Positions 54,292 through 64,000 of a stretch of DNA of 64,000 bases are shown in pieces (the stretch's first letter is position 1; every line of letters begins with the position of its first letter). A program made the translations under genes and the position numbers. Where the stretch lies: assembly GCA_020186115.1 (NCBI GenBank), contig WSYJ01000139.1, positions 1 through 64,000 of the forward strand. The letters run 5' to 3'. Source of the DNA: Histomonas meleagridis (lineage: Eukaryota > Parabasalia > Tritrichomonadida > Dientamoebidae). Under the pieces are notes generated by a model that made no database searches, was not told where the DNA came from, and worked only from the letters and a program-made list of their open reading frames with translations.

Positions 54292-55656
54292 TCATAAAGC
54301 ATCATCATCAACTTCATCATCAACTATTTGTTCTTCTAATTTCTTATGATATTTTTCAAACCTATCATGAACTTCTGGCAATAAATTATATACTTTAGAT
54401 ACTTTTCCATCAATCCTTTTTGCAGAAGCATTTCCAGTGAATTTTTTCATATTTGCAATAAAAGTCCTTGAACTGCAACTGTTGAATTTATTTTTTTCAA
54501 CAAAATCACAATATAAATTAAATAAATCAGGACCTGTTATGTTTTTTTTTTTTTCGTAATTGTCTCTAGCGAATATTTCATAACTTGACATTGAAGCTTC
54601 TTTTATATTTTCTTTTGCTTCACTGTTCGGAATTCTTCTTAAATTTACTTTCGACACATCCATTAACATAAAGAATGTAAATAAATTTTCATAAAATTCA
54701 GGCGTGAATATTTTCGCTAAATTTGCAAAATATTTGAAATCTTGTAAATGCTTATCACTTGTTTTTGTTACAACATATCTTCTATCATAACTTTCAATCT
54801 TTATTGGAACATCATTATTTGATACCATTATAAAATTAGCAACATTTTCTGTTTCTCTCATCGGTTCATTTTTTTGAATTATATTTATTGTTTTATCTGT
54901 TATAATAGATTTTAATGCATCAGAATTTAAAAATTTATTTGTATCAATACTTTGTAGTTCATTTAAAACCAGTAATTTTTTGTTTTTTAATGTTGCATTA
55001 AATTTACCGACTACTGATTCTATATTCGTAACATTTTCATTTGCGTATCTTGCCATTAATTTGCAAATTACATCTGTAAAGAATGTATTTTTTCCTGTTC
55101 CTTGATTTCCTAATATAACTAAAGCAACTCCAGTTTTGAAATTTGGTTTTTGAAGAATGCTCGCGACCCAAATTAAAATATATCTATAAATTTCTTCATT
55201 ACCATTTGCTATTACTTCTCTGACGTGATCTAAAAATGGTTGTATAATTTCTGTTTTTACTTTATCAAGCTTTTTATAATCATAACCTCTAAAGTAAGAA
55301 AAAATTTGAGGATCATTTGAATAAAATTTTAATGCTTTTACCGTAAATATTTCTGTATTTTCTAAATATAAATCCCAAGCGGAAACGTTTTTTGTTTTAT
55401 TTCCTTCGGTCCTTCTTCCAATAATTATTTTCTTTAGCTTTTGTTTCGCAACGTTTTCTGATGTATAACTTACTTTAACATAATCATTCACTGCGTCATA
55501 ATCTTTAAACATAAATACTTCAGGTGTTGAATCACATACTAAAAAACATTTTTTTAAATCATTTATTGCTTCATCTCCGTTTAAATTATAGTTTTTATTT
55601 TTTCTAATGTCCATTAAACAGAATTTGTCGTTTATGTCGATTGTAACTTCTGACAT
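54292..55656 (-). CDS. Superfamily 3 helicase (virophage/D5-like)
   Basis: Intact 454-residue protein. Walker A is VILGNQGTGKNTFF (about residues 181-194). Walker B is LLVLNELQSID (about 234-244), and motif C with arginine finger is FIMVSNNDVP plus SYDRRYVVT (about 279-300). This is the pattern of viral superfamily 3 replicative helicases (D5/virophage type). The N-terminal ~170 residues contain no primase motifs that I recognise; the C terminus carries a small helical domain. It replaces the polymerase B expected in a Maverick as the only visible replication enzyme. About two thirds of the gene lies within the right TIR. A 13-T run at 54542 may be altered sequence. Confidence 0.85.
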   Translation of the reverse strand: MSEVTIDINDKFCLMDIRKNKNYNLNGDEAINDLKKCFLVCDSTPEVFMFKDYDAVNDYVKVSYTSENVAKQKLKKIIIGRRTEGNKTKNVSAWDLYLENTEIFTVKALKFYSNDPQIFSYFRGYDYKKLDKVKTEIIQPFLDHVREVIANGNEEIYRYILIWVASILQKPNFKTGVALVILGNQGTGKNTFFTDVICKLMARYANENVTNIESVVGKFNATLKNKKLLVLNELQSIDTNKFLNSDALKSIITDKTINIIQKNEPMRETENVANFIMVSNNDVPIKIESYDRRYVVTKTSDKHLQDFKYFANLAKIFTPEFYENLFTFFMLMDVSKVNLRRIPNSEAKENIKEASMSSYEIFARDNYEKKKNITGPDLFNLYCDFVEKNKFNSCSSRTFIANMKKFTGNASAKRIDGKVSKVYNLLPEVHDRFEKYHKKLEEQIVDDEVDDDAL

Positions 55657-55962
55657 CTTTTTAGTTGCATTAAAAAATCAAATTACTACTTTAAAACTAG
55701 ACTTAATTTATAACCTGTAACGTAACGTAACCTTGATTTTTGTATCTCATGTTCTTTATTCTTCTTCTTTTTTCCAAAATGTCAAAGTTACAGGTAACGT
55801 TACGTTACAAGTTATAGTTAGATTTTTCGCACATGCTTATTTTAAACTCGACCGTTAATCCTAATTTTCAATCATCCTCTATCGTTAATGCTTTCTTTTA
55901 TGTAGCGCGGCTTGAAGCGAGCGTATCACGCGAAGCTTCAATAGCGCTGTGTGTGTGTGTGT
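54651..55962 (-). repeat. Right TIR of element B, 1.31 kb
   Basis: Inverted partner of 36410-37726, ending in (GT)7 at 55962. It contains the promoter and 5' two thirds of the intact helicase gene plus the inner gtaacgtaacgttac fold-back. Confidence 0.9.
55904..55948. repeat. Terminal hairpin of element B, right
   Basis: Same nested fold-back as 36424-36468, in inverse orientation. Confidence 0.8.
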
Positions 55963-55964
55963 TA

Positions 55965-56570
55965 AGATTTCTATTGGATTAAGGTCGGGCGAGTTTGGAG
56001 GCCATCCTGGCGCAATTAGAACATCATTGCATAACCAATTAATTGTGTGAGTTGTATTATGGAATGGAGCCCCATCTTGCATAAAAAACCATTTAAAACG
56101 TCCGTATTTCAGATCACATGTTGGTATCAGTTGACTTCTTTTCAAGATTTTGATGTACTCATATGAATCGACGTTTTATCCTTGCCCAGCTGTTATCTGG
56201 ACTCTTTTCAGAACGAGATTCATCAGAAAAGATGATATTCTCGAACTGGGATTTTTTGTCAAAATAAAAGCTTTGTCTGCGGACAACAGTTGAGAACGAT
56301 ATCTTTGTTGAAAACTTTTCGTTTAGAGATGATGTTATATCTCCATCAGTTAGTCTGGCATTTGCATATGGTTGAGTTACGATGTAATCAATCATTTACC
56401 AAGTTAAAGCTGATGGACGACCAATATTATGATTCATTTGGAATTTTTTTTTAACTTTAGATATTTTTTCGGAGCAAACATATAAGAAATCTTGTATTTC
56501 TTCATAAGTAAAATGAGAAGCAAGCATTCTAGATATAAATTCATCTTTCTGCTTCTGAAATTAAGTACTG
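55965..56570 (-). pseudogene. Tc1/mariner transposase, split by element B
   Basis: From about 56570 the reverse strand reads a helix-turn-helix-like start (EEIQDFLYVCSEKIS, IGRPSALTW), a stop, then DYIVTQPYANARLTDGDITS. The catalytic segments are NIIFSDES (first acid plus conserved context), FMQDGAPFHNT (second D) and WPPNSPDLNPIEI (third D), all classic Tc1/mariner. The coding sequence is interrupted at 55963 by element B; the expected C-terminal part appears at 36286-36408. Internal stops and frameshifts show that it was already a relic or decayed afterwards. Confidence 0.85.
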
Positions 56571-56872
56571 TTCATTCTACAATTTTGACATTTTTCGGAT
56601 TTAAATGAGTTTATTGTTCTTCTGAGTTCTGATTTCCAGTTTATATGGTGGAAGGGGAATTGAATTAATTTTTTTTATCGGTCAAAAATTGAGTTACTTT
56701 CGATCCATTATATGAATTTTAAAATTCCGACATTTTTTTTTGTCGCATAAATATTCGATTTTGCGAAAATGCCACTTTTTAATTGGAAAAAATGACGTGT
56801 TCAAAATGGTAACGCTTGTAAAACATACAAAATGCCAATAATTCAGAAGTTTATTTTTTCATTTTTCTTGTT
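56571..56872. other. Intergenic, no feature seen
   Basis: Upstream of the VPS9-like gene, AT-rich; no recognisable element. Confidence 0.5.
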
Positions 56873-59059
56873 TTGAATTCAAGCCCTCCTACTCCCACCA
56901 AAATATCTGAACTTCTTCAGGCAGCTAAAAAGAAACTTAATATGGAGGATGCCATGACAAAGTTAGAACACGAGTTCCGACTAAATCAATTTGATAAGCT
57001 TACAAATGAAAATATGGGAAAAATTTTAACTCAAAAAGTATACTATGTTTTAATTTATTATTTATATCAATCTATTTTTACTCAATCCCCATTTCCACAT
57101 ACTGTCAAAACATTAATCGAAAAAGAAACCAAACTTTTCCAAAACAATTTAAACAACCAACAATACGACTATACCCAAGAAAGTCCTAATATCAAAGCAC
57201 ATGAAATTTTTGGAAATGATGCAGATGATTTCAAACCTGGTTCTTTAGAATTCTTTAGCATATTGCAACAACAAGAAGACCTTACCATGATAGACATATA
57301 CACCTTTATGTTCTGGCCAACCTATAGTCATTATTTTATGGCAGGTTTTGCTCAAATTGATTTTTTAAATCAAATTTTCTATTCAGGGCGTTTTAACAAT
57401 ATCCAACGAATGTTATATTCACGCGCAGCCTTTTTTTCACCATTATTTATACGTTATATATATTCATCATTTTGTCCTATTCTATCTCCAATTTTACCAC
57501 AAATCAAATACCAAAACTTTGATAACCAAATTGGTGAAATTCAAGAGAAAATTCTCGCAAATTGTCGATCACATTCTAATCTCTTTCCTCAATATATTCT
57601 TGACATTTTAGTTGTTGAAGCCACTCAAGAACAAGGTAGCAATGTCATTTTCCTCCGTAATGTATTTATTAACTATGCTTTACACCCTTCGTATCACAAC
57701 ATATCCTTTTTGCAAATTTTAGGGTTTATCGAATCGCATCAAACTCCTAACGAACAATTCTATGAATTCCTTCACAAATTATTTACAAACAAATTTTTGC
57801 GTGAATTAATCAAAATATTTTCAGAGAGTTACAACGAATCAGAAATCAAATATATTGAAGGGAAAAACCGCGAAAATCTGCCGTCAATGTTCCAACCGTC
57901 AATTTTGACTAACTACGACATCATTTCACTGCAAAACAATCGGAAACCGTTTGAACCCCCAAATGAACTTACTTTTCATACAATTTCCTGGTGGACAAAA
58001 CTACACACATGGGTCGATAGCGATACTGATTTAAGGAAGTCGCAATCAGCAGTGTTCAAACAACGGATTCGAGAATTTTTGATCGAAACTGATTTTATCC
58101 CCAGATGTAATTATGGAACGTCATTAGATGATTATATGAATGAATTGGTTGACAAAGGACCAATTAATAAAATCGAAAGTCGTAAAGTAGAAGCAAACTT
58201 CATCAAAGAACAATTACAACAAAAATCAGAAAACGAAATCAAGAAATTATTAGATGATATTATCATTGATGACAAAGAAGACTTAATGAAACTGAGTGCA
58301 TTTACACCCATGATCTTCCAACTTCAAGATTTAGATGAACAAGTCAAACCAATAATCCAACGAATGTTTTATATCGCAAAAGATTTCTTATTGCGGTCAA
58401 CTATCGAAAAGTATTTCATGAACAAAAGGAAATTGGAACTTAAAGATGTCATAAATAATCCCAATTTGTTAAAACAAGAATTAACTGATTTAATGAGTTA
58501 TGTTAAACATGAAAATGACATTGTTAAAGAGAAAGTCATTACTGAAGAATCAATTACAGACACATGTTATTCTTATCTTACTTCCTCATTTAATTATAAC
58601 GAATTCATTGAATTTAAACCAGAATTAAAAGAAGAGGATTCAATGGTCTACGAAAAACTGTCAACATCTGAAAATGAAATTATGGAAAAACTCGAAAATT
58701 TATTACCAGATAAAAAGTATCTGGAAAGGGCGAAGAAGTTACTTAAAGAAAAGAATATATTCAGCGGAATGAAAGACGCTTTTGGAATAAATGATATATA
58801 TAGTTTCGGAAAACAATTAAATGTCGCAATAGGAATGGCAAGGTTCCAATTCACAAAGGGATTCTCGGCTATGGATGTTGGACCTGATCAACTTATGCCG
58901 TTCTTTGTTACGTTCTATTCATTGTTTCATCCAAAAGATTTTGCATCAAGATTCGAATTCTTGAAAATGTTTTACATTGGCTTCTTCCCTAATGAGACAA
59001 CAACGTTCACATGCTACCAATCAGCGTTGAAGAATGGGGGACTGGATATTCAAATTTGA
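56873..59059 (+). CDS. Large helical protein with C-terminal VPS9-like domain
   Basis: Intact 728-residue host-type gene with more balanced codon use than its mobile neighbours. Most of it is helical and unrecognised. Residues ~560-728 resemble a VPS9 domain: after a helical bundle come VYEKLSTSENEI and AMDVGPDQLMPFFVTFYSLF, matching the ADxLxPxxxxVL core, then FEFLKMFY. VPS9 proteins are exchange factors for Rab5-type GTPases on endosomes. The conserved catalytic Asp would be that in GPDQLMP. The start at 56873 is the first ATG in frame. Confidence 0.65.
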   Translation: MNSSPPTPTKISELLQAAKKKLNMEDAMTKLEHEFRLNQFDKLTNENMGKILTQKVYYVLIYYLYQSIFTQSPFPHTVKTLIEKETKLFQNNLNNQQYDYTQESPNIKAHEIFGNDADDFKPGSLEFFSILQQQEDLTMIDIYTFMFWPTYSHYFMAGFAQIDFLNQIFYSGRFNNIQRMLYSRAAFFSPLFIRYIYSSFCPILSPILPQIKYQNFDNQIGEIQEKILANCRSHSNLFPQYILDILVVEATQEQGSNVIFLRNVFINYALHPSYHNISFLQILGFIESHQTPNEQFYEFLHKLFTNKFLRELIKIFSESYNESEIKYIEGKNRENLPSMFQPSILTNYDIISLQNNRKPFEPPNELTFHTISWWTKLHTWVDSDTDLRKSQSAVFKQRIREFLIETDFIPRCNYGTSLDDYMNELVDKGPINKIESRKVEANFIKEQLQQKSENEIKKLLDDIIIDDKEDLMKLSAFTPMIFQLQDLDEQVKPIIQRMFYIAKDFLLRSTIEKYFMNKRKLELKDVINNPNLLKQELTDLMSYVKHENDIVKEKVITEESITDTCYSYLTSSFNYNEFIEFKPELKEEDSMVYEKLSTSENEIMEKLENLLPDKKYLERAKKLLKEKNIFSGMKDAFGINDIYSFGKQLNVAIGMARFQFTKGFSAMDVGPDQLMPFFVTFYSLFHPKDFASRFEFLKMFYIGFFPNETTTFTCYQSALKNGGLDIQI

Positions 59060-59627
59060 ATAAATCTATAAACCGTTATATGAACGTTTATTTGGCTGCT
59101 TAACACAACATAATCAATTCAATTATTCAATAGCTATGTTATGTTACCAATTTTTTCTGTGCATACCGATGAAAACGACACTTTTGGGAAATGATTCTCT
59201 TTTGGATAATATTAGTTTGATTATCATCATGCCCGCTAAACCGCCCGACCAATTATTAAAAGTTTTTCGAATTCTATGATGTTATTATGTGTAATATGAT
59301 CCATGTTTTCATAACCATCGTTCTTACCCACAACGGAACCGCCCACGAAATTTGAATTGAAAAAAGATATCACTTTTTTGATGGAGAAAGTATACCATCA
59401 AAATGCATACAAATTTGATTGAAGTAAAATGACATTTGATTAATCAAAAAGTAAAAGTTGATTTGTGAATTTGTGTTTCGGGCTGGATGAATTGCTGTAT
59501 TCTGTGTTTACATGTTAAAAAAAAATTAAAAAAAAAACATAGTCTTGGCATTGAAAAAAATTAAAACAAAGAATATATATATTTTAGATAAAGATGAATC
59601 CAATTCATTATAAGACAAAAATACGAT
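59060..59627. other. Intergenic, no gene seen
   Basis: Holds the convergent 3' ends of two genes. I see only A-rich runs near 59520 and no RNA gene. Confidence 0.5.
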
Positions 59628-60071
59628 TCATATTCTTAACTCAAATAACTTAGAATACTTATCACTCGTTTCAATTTTTTTCAATTTGATTTTGAGTGTT
59701 TCATTTTGACTTGGAATTTCTTGAATAGGGAAAATACGCTTTGGTTGTGTTGATGCCATTTCTAAAAGAGTGACCGGATTTGGTCGATGAAACGTTGTTG
59801 CAGCTCTTACTCTAGTCATTGTGCTTTCTTGTTCTTGTAATTTCTTTTTAAGTTTTCTTGTTTTATTTTCTTGAGTTACACTTTCAGGTGACGGTAGCCT
59901 TCTTTTTAATTGGGATCTTTTTTGGTTTCTTGGTGAATCTCTGATTTTCTTATTCACAGAATTTACATTGTTAATATAATCGGAATTAACATTATTAATA
60001 TTTTCACCAGCATGATCAACGAATTTTGTTAGATGCCTAGTTTCTGTTTTAAAGATATTATTTCTCATCAT
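59628..60071 (-). CDS. Hypothetical 147-residue basic protein
   Basis: Intact. Lys/Arg/Asn-rich with a repeated NNVNSDY/NNVNSVN start, a basic cluster (RNQKRSQLKRRLPSPES) that could be a nuclear signal, and a short coiled coil (RKLKKKLQEQES). No domain recognised. It lies 68 bases after the LRR gene on the same strand. Confidence 0.6.
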   Translation of the reverse strand: MMRNNIFKTETRHLTKFVDHAGENINNVNSDYINNVNSVNKKIRDSPRNQKRSQLKRRLPSPESVTQENKTRKLKKKLQEQESTMTRVRAATTFHRPNPVTLLEMASTQPKRIFPIQEIPSQNETLKIKLKKIETSDKYSKLFELRI

Positions 60072-60138
60072 TTTTAAAAAAAATGATCTTTAACGTACAA
60101 AAATTTATTTAAATAGTTTACATCTCACGAAAAAGTTT

Positions 60139-61197
60139 TCAGTTTTGATTTTTGTTTTCCCACAAAGTCTTTAATCCTTTATCATGCACAAACAATATTT
60201 CCGCTATTTTCGATATCTGTTCTTTAATTTCAGTTATTTCTTCTTTTAAATTTTGTATTTCTGATTCAATTGAATCATCTTTAATTAATTGTACTCTTGG
60301 TTGTATAACAGGCAAACGCGACTCTATTGATTGTATTCTTTTAGTCAATGCCATTATTGGCGTTGATTGCGGTTCTTCTTCGAATGGAATAAATTGCGCT
60401 TTTTCCCATTTTATTTGGTTATCTCCGCACGAATGAAGAAGTAGTTTTCGTAAGTCGCTTTCGGAAACATCAATAAGAACATTTACAAGTTCATCGTTAT
60501 CGATTTCTATGTCATCTACATCATCACATCTGATTCCATCAAATACTTCAAGAGATGGACAAAGATGTTTTGCAAACTCGGCAACTTTGATGTCTTCGTT
60601 TTTCTCTTGCAAACTCGTGTTCAAGACTCGTAATTGTTGGAAAACTGTAATGAATCTAAGATTAACCAACGTGTCAAATAAATTGGAACTTACATCAATT
60701 TCTTCAATATCCTTTGGGATTTTGTCTTCAAAAAAATCGAGATTCGAGATCTCGTTTTGCGATATGTTAAGTTCAATAAGACTTTGTGGTAAAGGAACTG
60801 TAATATCAGATATTTTGTTGTGAGAAGCATTTAGTGTTTCAAGATTAATGAGAGATTCAACAAAGTCTAAATTAGTAATTTTATTGTGGCTACAATCAAG
60901 TTTACAAAGTGTTTCAACTTTGCGAAGTGGAGTGAGATCACTAATACGATTATTTGACAGATTGAGATAGCGAAGGTATGTAAAAGGAGTCATATCATGA
61001 AGTGTTTTAATAAGATTGTTTGAGGCTTCAATTTGAATTAAAAGATTTGGTTTGGAAATTGGTGGAAGCTCGGAAATTTTTCTATTTGAGCAGTCAAATG
61101 TGTCTTGACGTATGCTGTTTCCAGAACTTCGTATTGATGAATTTGAGTGCTTGTGATTGCTTAGCTCCATCCAGCAATCGATATGTAAAGCATTCAA
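60139..61197 (-). CDS. Leucine-rich repeat protein (SDS22-like) with coiled-coil tail
   Basis: Intact 352 residues. From about residue 38 to 190, 22-residue repeats run in register: LRYLNLSNNRISDLTPL, LCKLDCSHNKITNLDFV, LETLNASHNKISDI, LIELNISQNEISNLDFF. They are followed by a cap with LRVLNTS and CPSLEVFDGIRCDD. This is the SDS22/LRRCC style common in flagellar and phosphatase-regulator proteins. A C-terminal coiled coil (residues ~300-345) may dimerise it. Likely a cytoskeletal or flagellar scaffold; partner unknown. Confidence 0.85.
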   Translation of the reverse strand: MNALHIDCWMELSNHKHSNSSIRSSGNSIRQDTFDCSNRKISELPPISKPNLLIQIEASNNLIKTLHDMTPFTYLRYLNLSNNRISDLTPLRKVETLCKLDCSHNKITNLDFVESLINLETLNASHNKISDITVPLPQSLIELNISQNEISNLDFFEDKIPKDIEEIDVSSNLFDTLVNLRFITVFQQLRVLNTSLQEKNEDIKVAEFAKHLCPSLEVFDGIRCDDVDDIEIDNDELVNVLIDVSESDLRKLLLHSCGDNQIKWEKAQFIPFEEEPQSTPIMALTKRIQSIESRLPVIQPRVQLIKDDSIESEIQNLKEEITEIKEQISKIAEILFVHDKGLKTLWENKNQN

Positions 61198-61256
61198 AAT
61201 TCAAAGATTTGTCAGATAATTGGCGGTTTAATATCAATCAGGATGAAACATTTTAA

Positions 61257-61659
61257 ATGATTGTTTTTATTGCAGGAAATTATTCTAAGAGTCTAATTAG
61301 ACCACAATCGAAACATAGATTTTGTTTTTGATGTGATCCTATATAAATATAAGAAACAAAAAATAATTCCAAGTTTAAATGAATCATTTTGTCCATATTT
61401 TTTATTGTGATTGATACTAAATAAGTTATTAATAAACCTATGTAAAAGAATTGAATAATTATGAAAGATTTCATGAGGTTTCACATGATTCAATTAGTCA
61501 TATTTTTTATCGTTCAAAACTGTAAGTGACCAAAAAAAAAAAACGTTATCCTTCAGAAAACCGTCTGGTGGTATTTGAACGATAGGAAAGTGGCAGTAAA
61601 TTGTGATAATTATATTCAAAAATTTACCGGTAAATTTCTCAACCTTGTTTACATTCTAA
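61257..61659. other. Intergenic, no gene seen
   Basis: Between the divergent LRR and zinc-ribbon genes; a 12-A run near 61534 is the only notable sequence. Confidence 0.5.
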
Positions 61660-62241
61660 ATGTCTTCTGTGACACCTCACCCAAGCATATATCGCGTTTC
61701 TTGCTATGGCTGCGGTCAAATGTATGTTAGGCGTTCAGAGAATGATAAATGCCCATTTTGCGGCCGTTCGACCATCAAGTATTATGAATGCAAATGCGCT
61801 AACTGTGGTCACACTGTAACTGTCAACTCATTTGATGACGCCTGCAAATATTGTGCTGCAAAAGGAAAGTGGACTCAAGGATCTTACGATGGAAAAGTCT
61901 TCAGATATGTAATCGTAAAGCAAGCGCCACAGCCAAGAACTGAAACAACATATGTTACAAAGTATGTAACAGAGGAACCAAAACCTGTTCGTACAACAAC
62001 AACAAAAACAACATATGTTACAACATCTCGTCCTACAACAACAACTACCACAACATATGTTACCACTAAACCAACTACAACAACTAAGACAACTACTACC
62101 ACAACATATGTCACCACTAAACCTGGATCAACAACTACTACCACAACCACAACTTCAAAGAACTCAGGCTCAAAGGTTTCAGTCAAGTTCGACATGGGGC
62201 AAAGGAAAGAAGGACCAGAACCGGATTGTCTTATCGCGTAA
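61660..62241 (+). CDS. Double zinc-ribbon protein with Thr-rich tail
   Basis: Intact 193 residues. Residues 15-68 hold two zinc-ribbon knuckle pairs: CYGCGQM with CPFCGR, and CANCGHT with CKYCAAKG, separated by short loops. Residues ~95-170 are almost pure Thr with periodic TYVTTKP units. The end is basic and Pro/Glu-containing (SVKFDMGQRKEGPEPDC). A Thr-rich tail may be a heavily phosphorylated or linker region; there is no signal peptide, so surface glycosylation is unlikely. Start chosen at the first ATG, after ctaa in an AT-rich leader. Confidence 0.75.
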   Translation: MSSVTPHPSIYRVSCYGCGQMYVRRSENDKCPFCGRSTIKYYECKCANCGHTVTVNSFDDACKYCAAKGKWTQGSYDGKVFRYVIVKQAPQPRTETTYVTKYVTEEPKPVRTTTTKTTYVTTSRPTTTTTTTYVTTKPTTTTKTTTTTTYVTTKPGSTTTTTTTTSKNSGSKVSVKFDMGQRKEGPEPDCLIA

Positions 62242-62244
62242 AAA

Positions 62245-62945
62245 CACAGCAAACCCATTTTTTTAACGTTTTGAGGCGAACCTTTTGAGGGAATTGAATT
62301 GAAATTTTCAAATTTCAAAGGTTTGGATTTGTTTCGATTGAAATATAATCAATTATTTGGTAAAGAATAATATTATATCATTTCGAATAGAATTTAGGTG
62401 TTTGAATATGGAAGGAGTATACAGATGCCCCCGACACGGGTTCCTTGGATACTCGGGATCAGTTCCAACCGCATTATATACTGTAAATTTAGCAAACATA
62501 TTCAAGAAAATATTTTTGAATGTGTATTAACTATGTCAAACGTTAAAATGCTTCTGAAATAAAGAGATAGCAGGTTTGAATTTCATGTTATTTATAAAAT
62601 ATGTATCATTGAAGGATATGTAAATAAAATTATTATAATGATTTGGAAAAATTTTATTATTTTGATAAAAACTTTTTCTTTGTATCTACCTGTTTTTGTC
62701 AAAATTATTTTATTATTTTATTAATTTCAAAAGTATGCTAATAATTTTTACTATCTTCGTTCCAAGTGTATGCACGATTATCATCAGATTTCATATGAGA
62801 AATTTTAATCCCAAAAAGTTACTTGTTCTTCAAATTCTTTAAATGTTTTATAATTATAATTGCTCATATGCAAAGACAAAACAAGAGATGCATGAAATGA
62901 TTCCAATAAATAAGAAATATCATTTTAAAACATCAAATTATAATA
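62245..62945. other. Intergenic, no gene seen
   Basis: AT-rich with a short more GC-rich patch near 62425-62475 (gatgcccccgacacgggttc). That patch does not fold as a tRNA or match another RNA I know. Confidence 0.45.
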
Positions 62946-64000
62946 ATATATTTTAAATAAAGCAAACTATCATTTCTGTTAGGTGCAACATTAACGCCTT
63001 TTGCTTTTAGAATTAATTTTACTATTTCTTTATAATTTTTTGATTTTGCTTTATTCAACGCTGATTGGAATGATTATAAAAATTTTTCAGGACTTATTTT
63101 GAAATATTAAATCATGAAAACAAATTATATATAAAACAAATCAATATCATTCCTTCTTGTTCAAGAAGTATTTTAACAATTTCCACATTGCCTTTGATAG
63201 CTGCAATAAAAAGTGCTGTATCAAATATTTTAAGAGTTTTCCAAATATTATTTTTAAATATCGGATATTAAAAAAAATTTCGAATAAAAATAAATATTTT
63301 TAGCTTTAAAATCAATACCTTCTACTCAAGAAGCAATTTAACAATATTGATATGATTTTTTTTTCAATTCAATCATAAGTGATGTTCTAAATATTTTGAA
63401 TAATCTCTAAATGGAATTTAGAAATACTAAATGATGAAAACAAACTCTAAAAATGTTAAATAAATGTTTTTAGCATTAACATCAATTCCTTCTTGTTCGA
63501 AAAGTAATTTAGCTATTTCTAGGTTACCTTTTTGCAGATTCGTTTAATATAAAAGTATTAAATTTATTTCCTTCCTTTTCTAAGAATGATAAAATCTCAT
63601 AACCACATTTAATACTTAAAGTTATCAAAGAATTAAAGTTTCTTCTAATTTCACTTTCTATTTGATTTTCATAAATATATTTCAAGACATCATTTTGATG
63701 AAATTCGATTGCTATTTCATATGTATCTTCGAATTTCGAATGATTTTGTTCACATAAATGAATGATTTCTTCATTTCCACCTGCAATTGCATATTTGCTT
63801 CTATTATCTACGTTTGCACCATTCATAAGTAAATATTTAAAACATTTAACTGATCCAAAAAATGCTGAATAATCAATTAATGAAACATTTTCTTCAATAA
63901 TAAATGAATGTCTTTCATAAAGTGATGGTTCAATTGTTTGATTCAAATCATATTTGTATTGTGATGATATTTCTTGAAGCTTATCTATTTCATCATTTCG
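62946..64000 (-). pseudogene. Ankyrin-repeat (DUF3447-like) gene, decayed, runs off window
   Basis: From the window edge to 63524 an open reverse frame encodes the helical DUF3447-type N-terminal region and first repeats (SLIDYSAFFGSVKCFKYLLM, NGANVDNRSKYAIAGGNEEI). The frame enters at 64000 without an ATG, so the gene starts outside. Further ankyrin units continue in other frames: LEIAKLLFEQEG (63520-63480), ALFIAAIKGNVEIVKILL (63220-63150) and SALNKAKSKNYKEIVKLILK (63070-62990). AT-rich segments between units contain stops, suggesting a decayed array. Confidence 0.7.

Larger units (their letters stand above)
36410..55962. mobile_element. Maverick-like element B, both termini present
   Basis: A 19.55-kb element whose two ends are exact opposites: (AC)7, the hairpin, then more than 1.3 kb of near-identical inverted sequence. 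Its contents are of Maverick/Polinton type: retroviral-like integrase, probable major capsid protein, fibre, superfamily 3 helicase and a polymerase-N-terminus-like protein. No DNA polymerase B catalytic motifs and no packaging ATPase are visible. It sits inside a mariner transposase relic. The bases next to the two ends (gccagt on the left, taagat on the right) do not form an evident target duplication. Confidence 0.88.

Noticed and set aside
61884-62318. Reverse-strand 144-codon frame rich in Val
   Set aside because: It is the antisense of the Thr-repeat tail (ACN codons read as NGT) and has no independent support.
62425-62475. GC-richer patch as a tRNA or small RNA
   Set aside because: No acceptor or T-arm pairing and no match to conserved tRNA bases could be found.

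Overview
The window looks like nuclear DNA of a parabasalid flagellate (Trichomonas/Tritrichomonas-like). The reasons are its strong AT bias, DUF3447-style ankyrin proteins, intronless genes, two Mutator-like (MULE) transposons, a Tc1/mariner remnant and large Maverick/Polinton-type virus-like elements. The species cannot be named from sequence alone, and all family assignments come from reading motifs, without a database search.

Layout. 1-5472: a MULE with long terminal inverted repeats (TIRs) and a frameshifted transposase; it truncates a capsid-gene fragment (5508-6655). 7555-7730: a solo Maverick terminus. 7864-13270: decayed host-type genes (ankyrin, alpha/beta hydrolase, a membrane-anchored epimerase-glycosyltransferase) and two GC-rich hairpins. 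13316-24677: Maverick-like element A. 24678-31545: a 6.9-kb satellite that replaces the right half of A. 31743-33850: a second MULE transposase, degraded. 34470-35460: DOCK-like fragment. 36410-55962: element B, with both termini, inserted in a mariner transposase. 56873-64000: host-type genes (VPS9-like, leucine-rich repeat, zinc-ribbon/Thr-rich, ankyrin).

Elements A and B share a near-identical block: two beta-rich virion-type proteins, a 51-residue membrane miniprotein and a very long bacteriophage-tail-fibre-like protein with many His-x-His repeats. A adds an A32/FtsK-like packaging ATPase. B adds a probable major capsid protein, a coiled-coil protein, a basic amphipathic (protein VI-like) protein, a retroviral-type integrase and a superfamily 3 helicase. 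No DNA polymerase B catalytic domain is visible in either element; B keeps only a protein resembling the N-terminal (OTU-like) part of Maverick polymerases. B has 1.3-kb TIRs that carry the helicase gene at both ends and lacks the ATPase, as if its left end had been overwritten by its right end.

Most shared genes carry single-base indels in homopolymers. At least seven sites show one copy of a repeat replaced by a pure A or T run of exactly the same length, so some apparent breaks may be sequence errors. The most novel content is the polymerase-less, helicase-bearing Maverick relative with a phage-like HxH fibre, its covarying terminal hairpins and a conserved dispersed intergenic box.
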